In this document: piece after piece, positions 57,809 to 64,000 of the stretch
Numbering within the stretch: the stretch's first letter is position 1
How the letters are laid out: each line of letters opens with the position of its first letter
Position numbers and translations under genes: made by a program
From: Vibrio metoecus
GTDB lineage: Bacteria; Pseudomonadota; Gammaproteobacteria; Enterobacterales; Vibrionaceae
DNA: 64,000 bases
NCBI RefSeq assembly: GCF_009665255.1
Contig: NZ_CP035686.1
Span: 1,922,001-1,986,000 of the forward strand
Reading direction: 5' to 3'
Notes under the pieces: generated by a model
Told to the model about the DNA's origin: nothing
What the model saw: only the letters and a program-made list of their open reading frames with translations
Database searches by the model: none

Positions 57809-58135
57809 ATTTCTCGCAGTCAGCATGCCTGTAGTCTACAGTGTAAAACTTCAAAAAACCGAATAAATGTTGGTCATTTCTTATTGAATCTCAACAGACT
57901 TAACCAAAGCATAAAATTTTTATCTAGCACACATCGCCCACCAGATTGACCAAAAATTCACCACTTCATCCAATACTCAGTCCGTTGTACAGCAAATAAA
58001 CAGTTTTTGTGTTCAGCGTCACGCATCCATTCTTTGCCAGATAAAAGAATTAACATTTGAGTTACAAAAAGATTAATATACCGAACACACAACAGACACA
58101 ATAAACACAACAACTCATTTACAGGGAAACTACTT
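57809..58135 (+). promoter_or_regulatory. Leader/promoter region of the alanine symporter, no gene seen
   Basis: 327 AT-rich bases. A CTGTAGTCTACAG palindrome lies near 57830. Long AT tracts (57865-57930) and the ACAACAGACACAATAAACAC stretch just before the start codon look like leader sequence. No recognisable riboswitch. The small frame on the other strand at 57958-58170 has no RBS. Confidence 0.45.
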
Positions 58136-59686
58136 ATGCAGTCATTTGTTGATTTTCTGAATGGAATCATCTGGAGTCCGGCGCTGATTTATCTCTGCCT
58201 TGGCGCTGGTTTGTTTTATTCCATTCTGACTCGTTTTGTACAGGTTCGTCACTTCTTCGAAATGTGGCGCCTACTTCTGAATAATAAAGAATCCTCAAAA
58301 GGGATCTCCTCTTTCCAAGCACTCGCCGTATCACTTTCTGGTCGCGTGGGTACGGGTAACATTGCCGGCGTTGCAGCCGCTATCGGTTTCGGTGGCCCTG
58401 GTGCTGTATTCTGGATGTGGACCGTTGCCTTTTTTGGCGCTGCTACCGCGTATGCAGAATCGACTCTGGCTCAGATTTATAAGGAAGAAGACAACGGTGA
58501 ATTCCGTGGTGGCCCAGCTTACTACATCGAAAAAGCCATGGGGCAAAAATGGTATGCGTGGATCTTCGCGATTGCGACCATCTTTGCTTGTGGTGTGCTA
58601 TTACCGGGCGTGCAATCCAACAGTATCGGCAACGCCGTTGAGTCAGCATTTGGCTCGGGCCCAATGATTGAAACCGCTATCGGTACCTTTAGTTTCGCCA
58701 AAATTTTCACCGGTACAGTGGTTTCTATCCTGCTCGGCTTCATTATTTTTGGTGGCGTAAAACGTATCGCAAGCTTCACTCAGATCGTCGTTCCGTTTAT
58801 GGCGCTGGCCTACATCATCACTGCGTTCGTGATCATTCTGCTCAACATCGGTGAAGTTCCACGCATTATTGCGATGATCGTCGGCGATGCATTCTCGCCG
58901 ATGGCAGGTGTAGGTGCGGCGATTGGTTGGGGGGTAAAACGTGGGGTTTACTCTAACGAAGCTGGTCAAGGTACTGGCCCACATGCAGCGGCAGCGGCAA
59001 GTGTGGAACACCCAGCCCAACAAGGCTTAGTGCAATCTTTCTCTATCTACATTGATACCTTGATGGTCTGTTCAGCCACCGCGTTCATGATTTTGATCAC
59101 GGGTGCCTACAACGTACACGGTGCAGCTGAAGGTATGTTCCTTGTGCAAAACCTGCCAGCGGACATCATTGCCAGCAGCCCAGCCTTTACCCAAATTGCG
59201 GTGGATAGCGCCCTACCCGGCATTGGTAAACCGTTCGTGGCGTTTGCGCTGTTCTTCTTCGCTTTTACTACAATTTTGGCTTACTACTACATCGCCGAAA
59301 CTAACGTGGCCTATATCCGCCGTACCTTCAAAGTCGATGGCTTGATGTTTGTGCTCAAAATCGTGCTCATGGCCGCCGTGTTCTACGGTACGGTCAAAAC
59401 CGCCAACTTGGCGTGGGCTTTAGGTGATGTAGGCGTCGGCTTGATGGCGTGGCTCAACATCGTCGGCATCATCATCATCTTCTTTATGTCTAAGCCAACC
59501 ATGGCTGCACTGAAAGATTATGAAGATCAGCAAAAACAAGGCGTGACCGAATTTACCTTCAACCCAGTGAAACTTGGCATCAAAGGTGCGACGTACTGGG
59601 AAGGAAAATACCTTCGCAAAACGGGCAAAGCCCCAACCGCGGAAGTGAAAGAGACCCAAAGGGTAGAGCAAACTAGCTCACTATAA
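58136..59686 (+). CDS. Sodium:alanine symporter family protein
   Basis: 516 residues, AGCS family. Imports alanine or glycine with Na+. Signatures: GVKRGVYSNEAGQGTGPHAA (~residues 262-281), VAAAIGFGGPGAVFWMWTVA and LVQNLPADIIASSPAFTQIA. About eleven hydrophobic segments. The N-terminus is MQSFVDFLNGIIWSPALIYL, with AGGGAAAC upstream as RBS. Lying downstream of dadA, it fits an alanine uptake and catabolism group. Confidence 0.93.
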   Translation: MQSFVDFLNGIIWSPALIYLCLGAGLFYSILTRFVQVRHFFEMWRLLLNNKESSKGISSFQALAVSLSGRVGTGNIAGVAAAIGFGGPGAVFWMWTVAFFGAATAYAESTLAQIYKEEDNGEFRGGPAYYIEKAMGQKWYAWIFAIATIFACGVLLPGVQSNSIGNAVESAFGSGPMIETAIGTFSFAKIFTGTVVSILLGFIIFGGVKRIASFTQIVVPFMALAYIITAFVIILLNIGEVPRIIAMIVGDAFSPMAGVGAAIGWGVKRGVYSNEAGQGTGPHAAAAASVEHPAQQGLVQSFSIYIDTLMVCSATAFMILITGAYNVHGAAEGMFLVQNLPADIIASSPAFTQIAVDSALPGIGKPFVAFALFFFAFTTILAYYYIAETNVAYIRRTFKVDGLMFVLKIVLMAAVFYGTVKTANLAWALGDVGVGLMAWLNIVGIIIIFFMSKPTMAALKDYEDQQKQGVTEFTFNPVKLGIKGATYWEGKYLRKTGKAPTAEVKETQRVEQTSSL

Positions 59687-59717
59687 GAAAAAGCAGTGAA
59701 CACAACATAAATAAGCC

Positions 59718-59749
59718 AAAGGGTTAGCAGATGCTAACCCTTTATTTTT
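59718..59749. terminator. Terminator after the alanine symporter gene
   Basis: AAAGGGTTAGC/GCTAACCCTTT stem, loop AGAT, followed by ATTTTTC. Usable from both sides with the convergent alkylsulfatase gene. Confidence 0.88.
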
Positions 59750-59765
59750 CGACTTAAGGTGAACG

Positions 59766-61748
59766 TTACTTCGTTTTCGGTTCGATAATATTGAACCAGA
59801 ATTCGAAGTTATCTAGCATTCCGGCAATATCGGTCAGCGCTTTTGCGTTGCCTTCTATCGTCGCTTTGCCTTCTTTGGCTAACTGTTGAATGGTAGTTTT
59901 GCCCATCAGCACCTGATTCAATTCAGAACGATTCAGCGTCAGTGTCATATCTGGCTTATCCGATTGAATACCTTTTAAGTTATTCAAATGGGCGTTTTCC
60001 AGTTCAACCAAGAATTTCTCATTCACATCCGGCAGAACAAAGTTGATGGTGTAATCCACACCCGCAGCTTTATCGCCATTGAGACGTACACCGAGATAAT
60101 CAAGGAACAGTTCGGTATCCATCGCCACCACCATATCCGCACTAGCCGTTTTCGTCGCTGAGACGGTTGGTAGACCATTGCGCAGTTCATAAGCCCCCAT
60201 CAAATAGGTGTTACGCTCACCAGCAGATTCACTCTGGTAGCCCAGTTGCTCCAAGCAATCCGCCTGTAAGTAACGAGCTTGTTTATTGCTCGGCTCGGCA
60301 AACACGGCTTTATCGACAATCTCCGCACACCAACGGTACTCACCTTGATCAAACGCAGCCTGCCCTTGCTTGAGAACATTGGCCATGCCGCCCATTGCCG
60401 CCACGTATTTCGGTGCCGCATCGGTCGGTGATAGCGGGCGCAAGGTCGCAGGGTTCATATCAAAGTAACCCAGATATTTGTTGATCACCGCTTTGGCATT
60501 GCGATGGTAACTGCCGTGATAACCGCGGTTATACCATTCTTTGGCGAGCACATCAGGAACATGGAATTCATCCTGAATCTCATTGATGGTGACGCCATGG
60601 TTAGCCAAACGCAGCGCCTGATCGTTAATGTAACCGTACATATCACGCTGTTTACGTAGGAAATAGTTGATGTTGTCATTACCCCAACGTGGCCAAGAAT
60701 GTGAAGCGAACATCACATCCGCCTTTTTCGCGTACCTATGAATCGATTGGTTGATGTATTTACTCCATGCTTGTGCATCACGCACTTCCGCACCACGCAG
60801 AGTGTAGACGTTGTGTAAACCACCAACTGTGTTTTCTGCCATCCACAAGGCTTTAAACTGTGGGAAGTAGGTGTTCATTTCCGCTGGCGATTCGGTTCCT
60901 GGCGTGTTCTGGAACTCCATGGTTACGCCATCGATCACCAACGTTTCCGTTTGCTCAGTGATCACTTTCGTTGGTGCAATTAGGCTCACTTCACCTTGTG
61001 CTACGTTTTTACCAATCGCCGCATCAACTTGCCCCGTAGCCCCTTTCAGCAACACGTTACCATATTGGTACGTGGTACGACGCGACATGGCGTTCCCCGC
61101 CAATACGTTCTCTGCAACTGCATGCTCTAAGAAACCTTTTGGTGCGATGATCGGCACTTCACCACGATCAACTTGCTCTTGGTTCACAATCCCTTTCACG
61201 CCGCCAAAATGGTCAGCATGCGCATGACTGTACACCACGGCTTTTACTGGACGCTCACCTAACTCTTGATTAACAAAATCCAGAGCGGCTTTTGATGTCG
61301 CAGGAACCGTCAGTGGATCAAACACAATCCAACCGGTATCCCCTTTCACAAAGGTGATGTTAGCCAAATCGTAACCACGCACCTGATAAATGCGATCCGT
61401 CACTTTATACAAACCGTGGTGCATATTGAGTTGAGCTTGGCGTTGTAAGCTTGGGTGAATACTGTCGTAGTCACGGCCATCCAATAGGAAGCTGTAATTA
61501 CCTAATTCCCAAACCACTTTGCCGGTTGCATCTTTAATTTTGAGATCTTTTTGCTGTGCGATCAGACCTTTCTCAACCAGTTTGAAATCTTCTTGATCCG
61601 CAAAGGGCAGTGTGCTGCGCAGCTCTTCAGCAAAAGCCTGTGTGGTTGCACTCGGCGCTTTGGTTTCTGCAGTAAAAGAATGGGCTAAAACCGGTGCTGA
61701 GGTGGCAACCAATACAGCCAACAAGGTAGGTTTACAGACTGTTTTCAT
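59766..61748 (-). CDS. Alkyl sulfatase, secreted (SdsA1/BDS1 class)
   Basis: 660 residues from MKTVCKPTLLAVLVATSAPV, a signal peptide cut near residue 22 (VLAHS); the longer open frame upstream is not typical. The metallo-beta-lactamase zinc motif HAHADHFGG is at residues 175-183, and a Glu/His set follows in PGTESPAEMNTYFPQFKALW. A dimerisation region and SCP2-like C-terminal domain (DYTINFVLPDVNEKFLVELE) complete the class, which hydrolyses SDS-type alkyl sulfates in the periplasm. Overlaps a divergent LysR gene at its 5' side by ~100 bases spacing. Confidence 0.92.
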   Translation of the reverse strand: MKTVCKPTLLAVLVATSAPVLAHSFTAETKAPSATTQAFAEELRSTLPFADQEDFKLVEKGLIAQQKDLKIKDATGKVVWELGNYSFLLDGRDYDSIHPSLQRQAQLNMHHGLYKVTDRIYQVRGYDLANITFVKGDTGWIVFDPLTVPATSKAALDFVNQELGERPVKAVVYSHAHADHFGGVKGIVNQEQVDRGEVPIIAPKGFLEHAVAENVLAGNAMSRRTTYQYGNVLLKGATGQVDAAIGKNVAQGEVSLIAPTKVITEQTETLVIDGVTMEFQNTPGTESPAEMNTYFPQFKALWMAENTVGGLHNVYTLRGAEVRDAQAWSKYINQSIHRYAKKADVMFASHSWPRWGNDNINYFLRKQRDMYGYINDQALRLANHGVTINEIQDEFHVPDVLAKEWYNRGYHGSYHRNAKAVINKYLGYFDMNPATLRPLSPTDAAPKYVAAMGGMANVLKQGQAAFDQGEYRWCAEIVDKAVFAEPSNKQARYLQADCLEQLGYQSESAGERNTYLMGAYELRNGLPTVSATKTASADMVVAMDTELFLDYLGVRLNGDKAAGVDYTINFVLPDVNEKFLVELENAHLNNLKGIQSDKPDMTLTLNRSELNQVLMGKTTIQQLAKEGKATIEGNAKALTDIAGMLDNFEFWFNIIEPKTK

Positions 61749-61856
61749 TGGATATCTCTCTTTCTTAGTCATTAGGGAACAGGGACAAGAATATGAGAGA
61801 AATTGCTGTAGAACGATTCGCCAAACGATAATCAATAGTTAAGCATTACTTAACTA

Positions 61857-62759
61857 TCAACAGAGAACAGCCTCAATTTGCTCGCGCAACCAGATCAAGC
61901 CTTTGTCTTGTTGTTTGGCTTTGTGCCAACAGATAAACGTTGGAACAGCGCGAATTTCAAACGGTAACGGCTGAATAAATAACCCCAATTTTTCTGCCCA
62001 CATATCCGCCAAGCGCTTAGGAGTAAAACACAGGAGATCCGTCACCGATGCGGTCGCCATAAGGTTCAACATTGAATCACTTTGATAATGGACTCTACGC
62101 GCTGGCAGTGCTTGATCCACCAAGCTGGAAAACAAATAGTTCCCAAAACGGCGACTGGTTAATGCCGTGTGTTTTTCAGCGAAAAATTGCTCAAAGCTCA
62201 AGGAGCTCCCTAGCCGAGGATGATTTTTGGAGTACACCACAACTAAAGCCTCCTCGGTGATCTGAGTGGTAATAATAGAAGGATGGCTGATGGGGAGTGA
62301 GGCTAAAAATAGATCGGCTTCTCGCTCGCTCAGTACCTGACTGGGTGTGAAATGGTCATCTTCATAGGATTTTAAATTGACCGTGATATGCGGAGCGATG
62401 TCGCTGATTTTTTGCAGCAGTTGCGGCAACACGACCAAATCAAAATACGCCTGTCCACCAATGATAAATTCGCGAGTGCTGGTTGCAGGGTCAAAACTCG
62501 CGTCTGCTTCAAGTCCAAAACGAATCGCACTTAAACCTTCAGAAATGTGTTTGTGCATATTGAGTGCGTGCTGAGTTGGCTGCAATCCACGCCCTTGCCG
62601 GACAAACAAAGGCTCCCCCACCTGTTCACGTAAACGAGCCAAATTTTGGCTAACCGCGGCTGAAGTCATGTTCAACTTTTCTGCCGATCTGTTCACCGAG
62701 CCTAGCGTCATCACAGCATCAAACACTGTCAGTAGGTTTAGGTCGTAATCTCGCAGCAT
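61857..62759 (-). CDS. LysR family transcriptional regulator
   Basis: 300 residues from MLRDYDLNLLTVFDAVMTLG at 62759, with GGATGAG as RBS; the GTG nine codons upstream is also open. N-terminal HTH with SVNRSAEKLNMTSAAVSQNL (~residues 21-40), then LYS-type effector domain. It is next to and in the same direction as the alkylsulfatase gene, ~109 bases upstream of that start, so it may regulate it, or the acetate transporter; both are guesses. Confidence 0.87.
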   Translation of the reverse strand: MLRDYDLNLLTVFDAVMTLGSVNRSAEKLNMTSAAVSQNLARLREQVGEPLFVRQGRGLQPTQHALNMHKHISEGLSAIRFGLEADASFDPATSTREFIIGGQAYFDLVVLPQLLQKISDIAPHITVNLKSYEDDHFTPSQVLSEREADLFLASLPISHPSIITTQITEEALVVVYSKNHPRLGSSLSFEQFFAEKHTALTSRRFGNYLFSSLVDQALPARRVHYQSDSMLNLMATASVTDLLCFTPKRLADMWAEKLGLFIQPLPFEIRAVPTFICWHKAKQQDKGLIWLREQIEAVLC

Positions 62760-62924
62760 TATCTCATCCGTTTTTATCCTGATCACACTTGAGCGATCTT
62801 ACTCGATCTCACTTCACCCTGCCCTGCAACTTTGTGACGTCTTGCTACTGAGTTAACTTTTTAATCGGCTTGGTTCACTCACCCAACACGTAGCAACGTA
62901 GCGTGGACTCACGGGTAACAAAGC

Positions 62925-62956
62925 AAAAAAAAGGGCTAGCCGATGGCTAACCCTTT
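62925..62956 (-). terminator. Terminator of the acetate transporter gene
   Basis: On the minus strand AAAGGGTTAGCC-ATC-GGCTAGCCCTTT followed by T-rich sequence, 22 bases after the stop. Confidence 0.88.
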
Positions 62957-62977
62957 ATACGTTCCCAGAATATCAAC

Positions 62978-63571
62978 TTATGCTGCAAGCTCTTGTGCTT
63001 TAACAGGCTGTACGCGCTTTTCGCCGATAGGCAGAACAACACGACCGTATTCATTGTTCAGCACTTGTGCCATCGCAAAGTAGATTGCGCTTGCACCACA
63101 GAAAATGCCTTCAAAACCAGCAATTGTGCCAATCAGTTCGCTACCAGTGAAATCACGAGCAGCCAGCAGAGCAAACAAAATAGTCAGTGAACCGAATACC
63201 ACTTGCTTGGCAGTTGGGTAGCACAGAGAACCAATGAACATAAAACCAGTGAAGATACCCCACAGAGCTAAGTACCAACCCATGAAAGGCGCTGGGCTTG
63301 CAGGCAGCCCCATGTGTGGCATTACGATCAAGCCAACCAGCGTCAACCAGAACAGACCGTAAGAAGTAAATGCCGTTGTACCGAAGGTGTCACCACGCTT
63401 AAAGCACATGATGCCGACGATAACTTGACTCAGACCGCCGTAAAAAATACCCATCGCCAGAATCATCGAGTCGATTGGGAAAAAACCTGCGTTATGGATA
63501 TTAAGCAGAATGGTGGTCATACCGAAACCCATCAGACCGAGTGGTGCTGGGTTGGCTAGCTTAGTGGACAT
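62978..63571 (-). CDS. Acetate/succinate transporter SatP-like (GPR1/FUN34/YaaH family)
   Basis: 197 residues with six hydrophobic segments. The family motif [14 protein letters not shown] is at residues ~7-20, followed by [20 protein letters not shown] and [20 protein letters not shown]. An acetate:proton symporter is the usual function. RBS AAGGTAAG lies upstream. Single-gene transcript with its own terminator. Confidence 0.9.
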   Translation of the reverse strand: MSTKLANPAPLGLMGFGMTTILLNIHNAGFFPIDSMILAMGIFYGGLSQVIVGIMCFKRGDTFGTTAFTSYGLFWLTLVGLIVMPHMGLPASPAPFMGWYLALWGIFTGFMFIGSLCYPTAKQVVFGSLTILFALLAARDFTGSELIGTIAGFEGIFCGASAIYFAMAQVLNNEYGRVVLPIGEKRVQPVKAQELAA

Positions 63572-63705
63572 GTGAACTTACCTTCAGAGTGTGAATTCAA
63601 AAATGTTTGTAAAAATTACGCGCGGATTTTAATTAACGTACAGACAAAAGAAAAAAGATCTTATTGGAAACTTAGATTGTTGAAATGATTAGTTACAGGT
63701 GCGAA

Positions 63706-63736
63706 TAAAAAATCGCCCAACCGAAGTTGAGCGATT
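63706..63736 (-). terminator. Terminator of the right-edge chitin-binding gene
   Basis: ATCGCTCAAC/GTTGGGCGAT stem on the minus strand followed by T6, 26 bases downstream of the stop codon. Confidence 0.85.
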
Positions 63737-63761
63737 AAATAAATCATTTAAATACAAATAA

Positions 63762-64000
63762 TTAGCAAGAAACCTTATCCCAAAACCAATTTGTTTGGGT
63801 TGGTGACTCCCAAACTCCGGGACCATTCTTTGCAATAAAACACTGACCGTTGAAGGTGACTTTGTCACCATTTGCCACCTTAGTAATCCCTGGTTGCCAC
63901 ACAATGGCATCTGTAGGTACGGGCTCTGTCGGTGGAATCGGAGTCGGTGTTGTGGGCTCTGTTGGTGGCACTGGATTGGTCGGTGGTACAGGATCCGTTG
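63762..64000 (-). CDS. C-terminus of a secreted chitin-active protein, partial
   Basis: About 79 codons are visible, and the frame is open to the right edge, so the gene starts outside the window. A Pro/Thr/Val linker ([16 protein letters not shown]) leads to a CBM5/12-like carbohydrate-binding module: [20 protein letters not shown], then the conserved aromatic stretch around [18 protein letters not shown], with Cys pair. This is the tail of a Vibrio chitinase or chitin-binding protein; the catalytic domain is not seen. Confidence 0.82.
   Translation of the reverse strand, partial: TDPVPPTNPVPPTEPTTPTPIPPTEPVPTDAIVWQPGITKVANGDKVTFNGQCFIAKNGPGVWESPTQTNWFWDKVSC

Noticed and set aside
57958..58170. 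70-residue minus-strand frame in the alanine symporter leader
   Set aside because: It overlaps the symporter start, has no RBS and is Cys/Leu-rich in an AT-rich stretch.

Overview
The window looks like chromosome 1 of Vibrio cholerae or a very close relative such as V. paracholerae or V. mimicus. I infer this from gene order and protein sequences recognised by eye, with no database search. Markers are the dnaK-dnaJ/grpE/nadK/recN/bamE/ratA/smpB/ssrA block, the minor-pilin cluster beside dnaJ, and the complete citrate-fermentation island (citCDEFXG, citS, oadGAB, citAB). Most of it is core genome with short intergenic gaps and strong Rho-independent terminators.

Layout. 1-3.5 kb: end of dxs, truC-yqcC, two small Vibrio proteins and a GNAT acetyltransferase. 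3.5-4.4 kb holds no protein gene but carries a CsrB-family regulatory RNA on the minus strand, a perfect VarA/GacA-type box upstream of it, and a second structured element ending in a terminator. 4.4-11.5 kb: YaiI family protein, an AbgT transporter, the zinc-free ribosomal protein pair rpmE2-rpmJ2 behind a Zur-like palindrome, trmO, proS, an ERIC element and small conserved proteins. 11.5-20 kb: purL, mltF, an unrecognised 43-residue basic ORF with a structured leader, tadA and a second AbgT transporter. 20.3-23.6 kb: minor pilins pilV-pilX-pilW-fimT opposite pilE, probably for the DNA-uptake type IV pilus. 23.7-33.1 kb: dnaJ, dnaK, grpE (sigma-32 promoters), nadK, recN (two LexA boxes), bamE, ratA-rnfH, smpB and ssrA (tmRNA).

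33.1-37 kb is the accessory spot. The 3' end of ssrA is where VPI-1, the toxin-coregulated-pilus island, sits in pandemic V. cholerae. Here there is no TCP island: a 44-codon ORF that may be an integrase remnant is followed by one large PLD-nuclease/DEAD helicase/DUF3427 gene. The strain is therefore probably VPI-1 negative at this locus.

37-64 kb: a membrane protein, a FAD dehydrogenase, fdxA, an rRNA methyltransferase, an ACT protein and a second ERIC copy. Then comes the citrate system: uptake by CitS, cleavage by citrate lyase CitDEF with accessory CitC, CitX and CitG, decarboxylation of oxaloacetate by the Na+ pump OadGAB, and control by the CitAB two-component system. After it lie a dioxygenase-like gene, LysR/dadA (D-amino acid oxidation), a Na+:alanine symporter, a secreted alkylsulfatase with a LysR regulator, an acetate transporter, and the C-terminus of a probable chitin-binding enzyme running off the right edge.

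I saw no CRISPR array, complete insertion sequence, rRNA or tRNA gene. The best candidates for unexplained biology are the 43-residue ORF and its leader, the structured element between the Csr RNA and the acetyltransferase, and the helicase replacing VPI-1.
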